From Isoetes taiwanensis (Eukaryota > Streptophyta > Lycopodiopsida > Isoetales > Isoetaceae): DNA of 64,000 bases. Where the stretch lies: contig JAJEKV010000104.1 in assembly GCA_021234155.1 (NCBI GenBank), forward strand, positions 1,865,900-1,929,899. The letters run 5' to 3'. Below, one piece after another: positions 33,733-44,476 of the stretch. Made by a program: the position numbers and the translations under genes. The notes beneath the pieces are model-generated. The model worked only from the letters and a program-made list of their open reading frames with translations. It was not told the DNA's origin and did no database searches. The number at the start of each line of letters is the position of its first letter. Within the stretch, counting starts at the first letter, position 1.

Positions 33733-34272
33733 TACACTTGGAAACTGCTCCGCATTTGGCCTCCCCATTTCCACTTTGGAATTTTAGTCTGCAAATTGAG
33801 ATGCATTGTCAAATAAATAAAAAGACAAATAGAGGGTTTGTCATGCACGCAACGAAAGACAGCTAAAGCAAACACATACCATGATATTTCTTTTTCATAC
33901 AGATTCAACATAAGTTTTTGCTCTCTCCTCTCTCTTTTCTCATAAGTCCAACGATTGGTGGCGTCGTAAGCACCTTGTATCACATTCTTAGCATACCTAT
34001 TATGCCCAATAGAACGCATATGTATATTCCAATAATGTAACCAGGCATGAAACATAAAAGGTCTTTCCAGAAGAGGCCGAGCATATCAATTGATCTCAAG
34101 GCATTTTTAAGTTGAACTTTGTATACCAGTTTAACTTACATTGAAGGATATCAAAAAAATCAAACTACACAATGCCAAACAAGACAAAGAACCATTGGAT
34201 CATACTTTCAAGCTTGATTAGATGATGCCTAGCCATTTTCTAATACAAAAAGACCTTGCCAAAGCCTTCTAA
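33733..34272. repeat. Module A copy of the A-B-C-D repeat family
   Basis: Matches 56128-56665 and 58677-59225, and in part 47981-48415. On the minus strand it holds a conserved frame (see finding) reading HYWNIHMRSIGHNRY, NVIQGAYDATNRW, RERREQKLMLNLYEKEISW. After EISW this copy has GTATGTG, a good donor site; other copies have GCATGTG. Modules B, C and D are absent here. Confidence 0.88.
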
Positions 34273-35228
34273 TGTGATTTTTTCCAATACAATGTATTTT
34301 GTAGTTTTGATAATTGTTCAAATACCCTTAATTTTTACATTAATTTCTCAAATGCCCTTATGTTTCCTTCAAATTCCCAAATTACCCATGAGACCTATAA
34401 CATGTATTTTATTTCAAATTTCAAAAGTTTCAAAATTTACAAAACGCCTTTAAATTATGCAAAAATGTTTGGAATGCCAAGAGAGATTTTTACGGAACAT
34501 TAAACCAAGTGTCTAGAAACAAAGTTACTGTTCATGCAAAATTCATGCGAAAGAAAGAAATGAATGCATGGCAAAAAAATGATGTGAAATTCAAAACTGA
34601 CCTTCATCTAGAAAAGGATTTCGTTTTTGGATTTCAGATCCAAGAGAGGTTTCGGATTCTAGCTTCAATCTCAGCAATTTCGGTTCATTATTCCAGGAAA
34701 TTATGGCAAAGATCTGTGGCAAATTTCTGATATGTGGCAGAAGTCCTTGCTGATTGCAATAACTGTGGCTGGAGCTTAAGAATCGATGATGGGTTAGCTA
34801 GGGTCTGCTCCTTTTATAGCAGGAATCGGATCCTTGCTCCAGTGGTATCGCTATAATTGCATAGCAACAGCAAGAATCGCAATCCTGTGGCAAATTTTTG
34901 TGGCAAATTCCTTTGTCCTTGCTGTCGCTATTGATTGTCATGAAATCAGAATCGCTGATGGCAAAAGAATCGATAGCAGCACTCTCGCTGTTGGTGTGTA
35001 GCACCGAAAAAGCACAAGCCTTTTATAGAAAAAGGCGGGAGCGGAAACGAACCGCTTGCAAAAGGGCATTTCAAGAAATACGCAAAATACAAGGGCATAT
35101 TGTGATATACGAAATTCTACTAGGCCAAATAAGTTGACCAGAGGCATTCCATTAATTTTTTGAAAAGTTAGGGGTACGTGGCAAAATATGTCAAAACATA
35201 AGGGTATTTTGAAGTTTTTCCCTTTTTT
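34273..35228. other. No gene recognised
   Basis: AT-rich sequence with several CAAATGCCCTTA/AAGGGCATTT-like strings in both orientations. No protein family is seen. Confidence 0.4.
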
Positions 35229-35595
35229 TTAGCAGGATTGCCTAACCCGAGCTGCCCACTTTCTTGCGATTCTAGCTATGCCACGTGTCCTGCCATGTCA
35301 GCTTAATTCCATCTCAACATTGAGCTGCCCACTTTCCTGCGATTCTAGCTATGCCACGTGTCCTGCCACGTCAGCTTAATTCCATCTCAACCGTGGATCT
35401 TCTAAATTTTAAATCCAACGGCCAAGGAAATTAAAAAAGCCTAAGAAAATCATTGAAAGCAGGTGCGACCTCTGCGACTGCCTTCGGTGTGCACTCGACG
35501 TGGGTTTTTCGCCCTGCATGCCGATAATCTTGTGCTGCAGATGTTGGCCTTTGAAACTACGCGTTTTTTTTACCTTTTGTTGTTTGATGTTGCAT
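35229..35595. repeat. Left member of a ~340-bp direct repeat pair
   Basis: Shares TTAGCAGG(A/G)TTGCCTAACC through GATGTTGCAT with 37426-37740. It carries an extra internal tandem copy of about 70 bp (35249-35321 and 35322-35390) with GCCACGTGTCC and CCACGTCAGC motifs (G-box and ACGT core). No TIR. It begins within a T-run and ends before TATCAAACAAAAC. Confidence 0.9.
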
Positions 35596-35976
35596 ATCAA
35601 ACAAAACATATCATGGGCGGCCTTTGGCCGTCGATCCGGGATGAATGTGAATTCAACCAGCAAGATATCAAATACCCAGGTTATGAATGGAGTTGCATTC
35701 GGCGCCCATAAGTCGGAGTTGCTCAGAATTCACTTCTGCTGACGTAAAAGAAGCTCCGTGGATCGATTTTAAGTCGAGATCTCCTCCTCCGCCTCAAAAC
35801 CCTGCCAAACATAGTCTGGATGGAGCAGAGCATTATTGGTACACTTAATTTTATGTTTTAGCTACTTATCTTTGAAGCAGCTCTCTATCATTTGTATAGA
35901 GATTCTTCTAATGCTGCATGTTGCAGGTCTCCATATTGTTTTGAGTTCTTATTTTTGCGAAGTTTTATCTAACAAA

Positions 35977-37428
35977 TGCACGTTCAACAGGTTGCATTTG
36001 GGTCGAATACAAGGTAAAACATGTAGACGGAAAGACAAAGTTATCGTGGATAAACGTATAAAGAAGATGCTGCAATGTTTAGATTTTATAGATGAGGAGA
36101 ACACGCAAAGGTACGGTGATACATACCTTGATCTTTTACGCCTTCATGATGGATTGTTGACCAAGATAAATGGGTTCATTTATAAAGAATTCCCATATAT
36201 ACATGCTATCTGTAACCCTCTTTATGAACCTCGTTACTCTTTATGCACAGTCTGGCAGTTTGCTGGATTTTTGGCACATGTTTAATAGTATTTCAAATCA
36301 AAATCATGTCTTATGGATCAAGATGATTTCAGAGTGTGTAAAGTTTGGACATGCTAAGTTCGTGCTTCAACTATTTTACATGATGAAGTATAATGGTAAA
36401 GATGAGGTCCACCTTACACTTATTCACATTCTGTGTGCATCCTCACAATTAGCAGAGTTAGGGGAAGGCAAGCTTGTTCACAGCCACATTTTGAACTATG
36501 GACATCAGTTGAACATCTTTGCAGAGAGTAAACTTATTGACATGTATCTGAAGTGTGGAGGTATTGAGGATGCCCATGAGGTATTTGTCCAAGCACATAC
36601 TAGGAATTTGGTATCGTGGAATGTGATGATTGTTGGGTATGCTCAGCGTGCAAATGGAAAGCAAGCACTTGAACTCTTTAACCAAATGCAGAAATTATGT
36701 ATCTTGACAATGTAACATTAGTTTGTATTCTTGTCTCCTGTACCAATGTTTCTCTAATGGAGCAAGGAAAAAGAATCCATTCTTACATAATAAGCCGGAA
36801 CCATGAAGTATACATCTTTGTAAATAATGCCCTTATTGATATGTATGCAAAGTGTGGAAGCATACAGGATGCTCGATGTGCCTTTGACGCAATGTTTGTG
36901 AAGGATGTTGTGTCATGAACATGCAGGATATGTGCTGCATTCTGATGATGAAGAAGCAATCAAGCTTTTCCACTGGACAGCAGGAAAGCCAAAAACCAAA
37001 TAAAATTACTTGTATTTGCGTTGTAAAGGCATGTGGTAGATTACGAGCAATAGAACTTGGGAGGCATGCTAGTGTCCTAAAATCAGGATGTGAACATGAC
37101 ACTTTTGTCGGAAGTGCACTCATTGACCTGTATGGAAAGTGTGGGATAATAGAGACCTGCTTTTCCATTTTTAATAGAATGCTTACACGAAGTGTTGTTT
37201 CATGGACAACATTAATCTCCGGATGCATCTAGTGTGGGGATGCAAGCAACGCGCTTCAGCTCTTTAAACAGATGGATTTGGAAGGTTTAAAACCAAACAA
37301 TGTTACATTGATTGCTGTTATGGGTGCATGTTCGCAATTGGCTAGCCTGCAGCAAGAAAAGTTGTTTCATGCTCATGCCATGGGCCCTGGATACAAGTTG
37401 GATAACTTCATTGGTAGTACTCTTGTTA
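35977..37428 (+). pseudogene. Second PPR pseudogene, truncated
   Basis: Plus-strand PPR units include TYLDLLRLHDGLLT (about 36119), GEGKLVHSHILNYG, SKLIDMYLKCGGIEDAHEVF, NLVSWNVMIVGYAQR (36600-36660), NALIDMYAKCGSIQDAR (36830), SALIDLYGKCG (37115) and SVVSWTTLISG (37190). Frame changes occur near 36230, 36710 and 36915, and there is a stop after GCI near 37230. Coding ends in FIGSTLVS at about 37428, where the second direct repeat begins. Upstream, AG/GT strings near 35930 and 35990 suggest a small leader intron. No E/DYW tail. It is a different paralogue from the 26.5-28.6 kb pseudogene. Confidence 0.88.
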
Positions 37429-37740
37429 GCAGGGTTGCCTAACCCGAGCTGCCCACTTTCCTGCGACTCTAGCTATGCCACATGTCCTGCCACGTCAGCT
37501 TAATTCCATCTCAACTATGGATCTTCTAAATTTTAAATCCAACGGCCAAGGAAATTAGAAAAAGCCCAAGAGAACCATTGAAAGCAAGTGCGACCTCTGC
37601 GACTGCCTCCGGTGTGCACCTGACGTGGGTTTTTCGCCCTGCATGCCGATAATCTTGTGGTGCAGATGCTGGCCTTTGAAGATGCTGGCCTTTGAAACTA
37701 TGGGGTATTTTTTTTTACTTTTTGTTGTTTGATGTTGCAT
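37426..37740. repeat. Right member of the direct repeat pair
   Basis: Same sequence as 35229-35595 but with a single copy of the 70-bp part and its own small duplication (GATGCTGGCCTTTGAA twice, about 37666-37697). It interrupts the PPR coding sequence in mid-repeat. Confidence 0.9.
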
Positions 37741-39479
37741 GTTTACTTAAGGCAGCGACGATGTCTATCCCCTTGCTATTACAACTTTTTTGAGAATCTT
37801 TTCCAGCTCTGTCAAATTCCCGGTGGGGAAGCACTTCTTTCAAGAATGATTAAATGCGTAAGGTTTTTTGTTTATTGATTGTAGTTCTACTATCTGTTTG
37901 CTTGGAAATCCTTGTCAACCAAATGCGTTGCTATGCTAGACTGGCTGGACATTTTTTAACACTTTAGATGAGATGTAGATGAGTTGTGACTGGATAGGGA
38001 CTTGTAGATAAGATGGTAATTTTTGGGAGTTAGGAACAGATTAAAGAAAACTAGAGAACATAAGTCTTTATGAGTATATATTGCTATGAACAATAGACAG
38101 AGACACGGTGCCAGCTTAAATGTCATTTTCAGATTTGAAATACCAATTGGCTTCTCAGTTTTATTATCCAGTTATCCTATTTGACTTGGTTGTAGTTATT
38201 TGATTCATTCCTTACGTTGGAACTCATTCCCCTGTTCATTGCATAAGTTGTCATGTAACGAGCTTGGCCCGTTAGCAGGCATATAATTTACATTTCATTA
38301 TTGATGCTTATGGAGAAAATTTTAATTGATCATTACATGAGAAATATATACTATGTATGAGGAGTTTATACTAAATTCATGTGACAAAACCAAAGGGCAT
38401 CAATTTCTACGAGGGTTTCTGGAAGGAGGCAGAAGGAGCAATTTGGGGCAGTTTTGCTGGCCGAAATTTGGAACATCATCCGGCAGGCCCATTACAGTTG
38501 TCCATTAGATCTATCTCTACATTTGGACATCTGCTACTATTTTTAGTCTATAGTTATGAATAGACGTTAAACTTTTCTATATTGCTAGAATGCACTTAAC
38601 CCACCTATAGGATATGATCTACCTCTGACTGCTTATTCATATTATAAATTACTCATCATCATCAATTTTGTTTGCATGCTACGTGCTGTAATACACTTGA
38701 GTTCATTTAAATTTAGTTTATATAACCTCTTTATTATGCACTATAATTGCAATACCCGTGTGATTTGGACTATTGACATTTTATTTTGCAACATTGCAAT
38801 TTACAGAGCGTACAAGCCTTGTACTAGTGTCAATATTTTCTTGTTGCTTGTTGCATAGTTTATTCTTGCACTTTACAAGACTAGAATTGAGATTGTATGC
38901 AGTATAATACCATGTTAGCTTTAGATTGGACAATAACTGTGACATATCTTTCTTTTCGTGGGGCTCCCTTGTAAACATTGAGTTCTTGATTCTAATCATC
39001 TGAAATGCCAATCAATTGGATTGTCTGAACACTGAATACTTGGTTTTAACCAGTTGACATGTAAAGAAATTGGATGTGTATCCTTAGGAAGATCACTACC
39101 ATGAGAAGATGCTGAACCATGCCATATATCTTTGTTAAATGAAATATATGTGAAGATGGCTGATCTTTCTTTTGAAATACTGGTGCCTTGTAGCAGTCTG
39201 CAACATCAAGACAGATCGAAACAGTCAACTCCTGAGATGTTCATGGACGATCTTTGTTATCAAATTATTAGAGAATTTTAGCATGCTGTCAAATTTGGCT
39301 GCTTTGCCAACGAGACAAGTGTTGTCATTCCATCATGAAATATTGCTGGATAAATGTAATCTGGAGCAAGGCAGCACCCAATTGAAACTTCTTGCAACTC
39401 TTCTATCTAGCCATGCCAGACCTGATAAGCCCCTGCCATAGCCTACCTAAACCCTGTTTGACCTGCCATGGCCCAAGTC
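37741..39479. other. No gene recognised
   Basis: AT-rich sequence; no family-level coding signal on either strand. Confidence 0.4.
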
Positions 39480-40494
39480 ATACCCCAAGCCATGGCCACA
39501 GACACAGTCCCGTGTGTGGACCCACACTTGGTTGGTGAGCTACCTCGCACCACGCTGAACCCATCCCGAAGGCCCAAACACACCAACCACCGGGTTGACC
39601 CCACGCACCCGAGCCCTCCGGGAAGACCATGAAGCGGGGCCACCAAGGAAGAGGCCTTGGGCGAGGGGAGAGACGCCTTCCATGAAGAGGGAGGCCCGGA
39701 GCCAAGGCCCAGTCGACCCGACAAAGGCGGGCCACACCGTGCAATCGCCCAACGAACCTTGGAGCCGCATCCGTGAGGGTTGAGGCCAACAGCAGCACGC
39801 CTTGCGTGCCTCCCGACAGAGGTGGAGAACATAACATCTCTGGATGTTGTGCGTGCAGCTTGGTGCCGTAAAAACGACGAATCACAAAATTGGAGGATCG
39901 CTGCACGACAAAGGCGGATGAAAGCATCCGCTTGCTACAATTTGAAAGACGGCAATACCGCGGGGAGCTTGCGATATGAGGGGGCGGTAGACACCGTGTT
40001 GGCAGCTATGGAAGATGGGACGCAGACGTGAACCGGATAGAGCGAGACACCGTAACCCCGCCCTCGATCCAGCCGAGGTTGAGGAGGCTAAGGCCACGAC
40101 ACGAGGAGCACAGCCGCCCTCCCCGCCGAGGTTGAGGAGGCCGCCACCGTGGAGACAAGGAGTCTAGGCTGCTTTGAAGCTAGCCGCAAAGACCGAAGCT
40201 TCGAGTAAGGATTTAGCACGAGATCGGGAGCTACAGAGAGCCGGGCGGCCGCTGCCCAAAGAAGGCAAGGGCCTCCATGCCGAGGCACATGAACAACTCC
40301 GCCATTGCACGCTGGAGATGGCAAGACATGACAACGCCCCCGCAAGAGCCGAGCTCCCGACCGGAGAACGTAAAACCACGCCAAGAAAGAACACACCAAC
40401 CCCGCTAACCCACCAACCTACAGTGGCGCCAACCGAACACCCGGCCGGACACATCGATCACGCCGTCCGCCACCACCCTAGCGCCGCCACGCGA

Positions 40495-41070
40495 CTATGC
40501 CTCACCCACCTCAACCAACACTGCAGCGCGGCTCCCGCCCGAACTCCGTGAACAAAGACGCAGGAGTCGCCCAAATGTGGTAGTGCGAGGCCTGACGGAG
40601 GAGTCGGGAGAACATCTCACTTCCCGGACTCGCATTACGCATCTTGGACCGATGATGTTCCCAAAGACTGTGACCATTGTAAAGGCGAAGTCGTCATGGA
40701 ATTCACCGCCCTGACGCTCCCCGGTGGTCACCTTCACGCTTGAGAGCGTGCGGGCGGGTGGCCATCCCGCCGGGCCGGAAGTTGAAGGGGACGGCTTTCT
40801 ACGCTGACCGACTTGACCCCAAAGATAGCAAGAGACCGGGCGTGAGCTGGCCAAAGTCGTGGACCGCCCAGCAGACATGGAGGGGCGCGGGCTGGTCCGG
40901 GAAGGATGCGGGAATTCGTGCATCCAAACAGGGATGCAGCACTTCGCCCCTCGAGTCCCTCTCGAGGGGGGGCCCCCACACGAGCATCCACATCTTCCGC
41001 TCCCCCTGGGACCACCACTACCACCGGACCTGAAGTGGCGATGCCTGCCACTAAATAGGGATCGTGCCTC
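40495..41070 (+). pseudogene. LINE ORF1-like remnant
   Basis: Pieces typical of LINE ORF1 RNA-binding proteins are seen: RRRSRPNVVVRGLTEESGE (about 40560), PKTVTIVKAKSS, VTFTLESV, and in another frame RKLKGTAFYADRLDPKD (about 40775). The Ala/Pro-rich 40174-40551 frame may be its N-terminal part. Stops and frameshifts separate the pieces. Confidence 0.55.
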
Positions 41071-41870
41071 AGCGTGGTATCCTGGAATTGCCGTGGCTTC
41101 CCATGGCAGAAGGGGGACAGTCTCAATTCCGTCGCCATGGACATGGACCTTATCTTCCTCATGGAAACATGGGAACATGCTGGTCACAGGCTACCTGATT
41201 TGCCAGGATACCAGCGCTACTCCGTCTTCAATGAGTGCACCGGGAAACGAGGACACGGAGGAATTGCATGTTACTACCAGACAGCCTTGGCCCAATCGGT
41301 CTCCCTGTGCAAGGCAGACAGGCACAACAGATACCTGTGGGTACGAGTGCAGAACAGCGATGGCAGCCCTCTCTTTGTGGCGGCTTGCTACTTCCCACAT
41401 GCTGAGAGCAACTTTTACCACACGCACTTGGATGTGGACAGGCAGGAGCCCTATGTCGATCTATATGATGACATACAGCAGTACAGACAATTGGGCAAGG
41501 TCATGTTGCTTGGAGATTTCAATGCGCGCACAGGGGCAGAGCAGATCCCAAAATTCGCACCTCTAGCTGAGGATGTGTTGCAAATGGACCCCAGAGATGG
41601 TTTGGCCAAGGGCGCCGATGACATCCGGTGACACAAGATGGCCGGCACCGCCGCTGTTCTTTGGCGATATTTTGACCTGGTCATTTGCAATGGGCTGGCA
41701 CAGTGGCCGTCCTCCAGCCGCTTCACTTGTAGACAGGAGAACCAGGGGGGCGGCACCAGTGTGGTGGATTACGTGCTAGCGGGGCGAGCAATGCCTACAC
41801 TTGATCACTGCCTTCCGATTAATATGTGGCCGGACGAGGAAGTAGACTCCACCATTAGCCCCTTCTTTTG
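41068..41870 (+). pseudogene. LINE endonuclease domain
   Basis: Reads VSWNCRGFPWQKGD at the start, then LIFLMETWEH (catalytic E), GHGGIACYYQ, LLGDFNARTG (GDFN, about 41508) and, after a frameshift near 41630, VVDYVLAGRAM. These are the ordered motifs of the exonuclease-endonuclease-phosphatase family found in LINE ORF2. Confidence 0.85.
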
Positions 41871-42499
41871 CAGATAGATTGGCAGGCCAACCGAGCACCC
41901 ATTGCCCCAACACCCCATATACCACGGTTAAGGCGTCGACTATGATCATGCGGGCGTCTATGCGAGGATGCTTGAGCATGAGTCACCGAGTGCCGCAGCT
42001 CCTCACACTTCAACGGCCAGACGCCCAATTGAACCAGCTCCTTCCGAGGGTAGGGGACATATGCTTTGGGAGAGGCCGCCTCGGCGATCCACGGGGGCTG
42101 CAACCACCTTCCCCGCAATCACCGGTTCGATGATCGAATGTCGAGTCAAACGATGGCTCCACCAAGTCTTTGGACCCCATCATTCGCCCGCAGCCGTCCG
42201 TCAATACCGCTTCTTCCTCAAGACCAAGAAAGCCAGTACCTTGCGAGCACCAAAGAATGTATGTTTGGTCTACTAGACCGCCACCCTAGGGCCTTCTCGG
42301 AGAAAGGTCTTGAGTAAGCCCCGCACCCACATGAAATATTACCCGAACAATGGGTGAGATGCAAAGCACTGTATGACCCAATGGGAAGCCGGGCAAAGAA
42401 GAAGTACCTCCCATGAGACAAAAGGCCTAGCAATCGGTCATTCGAAGGGGATGTCATAATGGGCCTGCAACGCCGCTAACAGAAGGCAGCGGCGATTTG

Positions 42500-43925
42500 G
42501 ATGGTATGCGTGCGAGCTTCTCAAGTGGGCGGGCCCCAATGGTGCCGGTTCTCACAAAGACTCTTCAACATGGCATTGCAAGAAGGCTTCCCCGCCGGAC
42601 TACCAGCAGAGTTGTGCCCATATACAAAGCGGGGGACCCCCGGCCCGACCAACTATCGCACCATTATGGTCGGTTCTGTCTTTGCCAAGTTGCTTGCCGG
42701 GATTCTTGAGCGGCGGCCCGACACTTTGGGCGGAGGATGGAGAAGTGCGGGCTCTCGCCAGTGGCGGGCTTCCCCGGCATTCTACTATTGACCATATCTT
42801 CACTCTGCGAACACTCATAGAGGATAGCCTAATCAATGCCGAGAACCTGCACCGTTTGCTTTGTGGATTTCGCAAAGGCTTTTGACACAGTGCCTCCGGG
42901 ATAAGTTGTGGGACGGATTGAGACAATTTGGGGACCCCCACGACTTGCGAGAATGCTATATCTGAGACTATACAAGGCTTGCTCCGGTCATCTCACAATT
43001 GTTGGGGAGCCCGTTGTTAGTAGCATTGGGGTGCGCCGGGGTTGCCCTCTATCCCCGACGCTCTTCTATTTGTACATTGACCAGCTAGAAGAATGGCTAA
43101 GTGAGCACCTGGCGGGGCTCGATTGATGCACCACATAATCCGCAACTCATATATGCCGATGATGTTGACTCGCCGCATATACCCCGAGGACATGCAATGC
43201 CACCGGATGCTTTGGACACTTTCGCCAATTCAATCGGCATGAGAGTTAACTTGGCCAAGACGAGGGTGCTTCTGGTCCCATCATCCCAAGACCCACGCCT
43301 TCCCTCATTCACTTACCAGTAAGGTAGTGGAGGTGGCTCACCTTATAAGTATTTGGGCATTGAGTTTTCTACTACCACACACCGGGATGCATCCATCGTT
43401 ACGGGTCATCGCAGTGGGAAAGCCCCAGATGCAATGCAAAACAACAATCCTGACAAGGCAAAGTCAGATGCATGGGGTCACCAGGCACACTTGTTCGGGG
43501 GCCTTGGTTGAACCGGTCCTCCTCTATGGGGCGTATGTGGGGGGGCCATTGATATCCCTCACCACTTGGAACGATCTAGAAGCGGTACAAAAAGGCCTTC
43601 TTGGCCCTGGCACCGGGAGTGAAATCCACAATCCCATATCAGATCTTGCTCCAGAGACAAAGCTTCCTTCCATTCTGAGGACCGCTTGGCTGAACGTCAC
43701 ATTATTTACTTCCGGAAGGTGGTGGCTATGGATGAATCCCGCTGCCCAACCTTGCTTTGGCGATGGGCGATGGGGCCCGGCGACTCAAAGCCTCTTTGGA
43801 AAGACAAGCAAGCCCGGTGGTTCTCGCGATGGAATGGCGAGCCACGACCTCCGTAGGGCTTGTTGGGATCGTACCTCCTGGGTAATGGATACGCCGGACT
43901 TCGCTTATGCCCCCGTCCGACATTA
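42500..43925 (+). pseudogene. LINE reverse transcriptase and C-terminal region
   Basis: Pieces in order are VVPIYKAGDP (about 42610), NYRTIMVGSVFAKLLAGI (42650), STIDHIFTLRTLIED (42785), FVDFAKAFDTVP (about 42862), SIGVRRGCPLSPTLFYLYID (43021) and LIYADDV with catalytic YADD at 43152-43163, then RVNLAKTRVL and the downstream domain (KYLGIEF near 43348). Frame changes occur between most blocks. ORF2 would originally have spanned about 41.07-43.93 kb. Confidence 0.85.
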
Positions 43926-44388
43926 ACCTCAGCTGTACTTGTGATTATGTATATAACTGTGCAATATGTCAGCATCCTTATTGCTACTAAGGTTTTTCCC
44001 CCGAAAACCCTTCGGGGCAGGGGTTTTTTAATCCTGGTAGTAATACGCCTGTTGCTCTCTCTTTGTACTTGGGTCCCATAGGCCAGTTGGTCTCCGTGGA
44101 CGATAAAATCATATTCTATTCTTCTATTCTATAAAAATGAGTAATTTGAAGCAGAATATTTTGAGCCTAGAACAAACGTACCCCATGGTAATTTAAAGTA
44201 ATTGGCAACTTATTGAATTCTCTTGTTGACATATGCAGAAGATAACCCTGCTGTAATTATGATGTTCCTGAAATCTAGTCTGCTAGGTCCATGTGGCCAT
44301 GAAATCTAAATGCGTTAAGATATTCTATCTATATTGCACTGGCCCAAAAGGCACACCTTGACAAAGTTCTACATATGTTAAAAGGCTC

Positions 44389-44476
44389 ACATGTCACACG
44401 ACCACATCTGAGGACTGCATTCACGTATGTATACATGTCACACGACCACATCCGAGGATTGCATTCACGTATGTAT
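44389..44476. repeat. 44-bp tandem duplication just 3' of the LINE
   Basis: Two copies of ACATGTCACACGACCACATC plus 24 bp, at 44389-44432 and 44433-44476, differ at about three positions. Confidence 0.92.

Larger units (their letters stand above)
39480..44140 (+). mobile_element. Decayed non-LTR retrotransposon (LINE with AP-type endonuclease)
   Basis: A GC-rich block in AT-rich surroundings carries, in order, a proline/basic-rich ORF1-like region, an endonuclease, a reverse transcriptase and a C-terminal region, then a 3' UTR with a CCCCGAAAACCCTTCGGGG hairpin (about 43999-44018) and the tail CCATAGGCCAGTTGGTCTCC (44076 onward). RT wording (SIGVRRGCPLSPTLF, LIYADDV) is unlike typical plant L1 (GLRQGDPLSP, FADDT). 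Many frameshifts make it inactive. The 5' limit is set by composition only, and no target duplication was identified. Confidence 0.85.

Noticed and set aside
35249-35390. Tandem 70-bp units as a CRISPR-like array
   Set aside because: Only two adjacent copies without spacers; a simple tandem duplication.
39443-41187. Several long minus-strand frames (up to 230 codons) in the GC-rich block
   Set aside because: They are antisense to LINE ORF1/endonuclease reading on the plus strand; high GC suppresses stops. No family motif.
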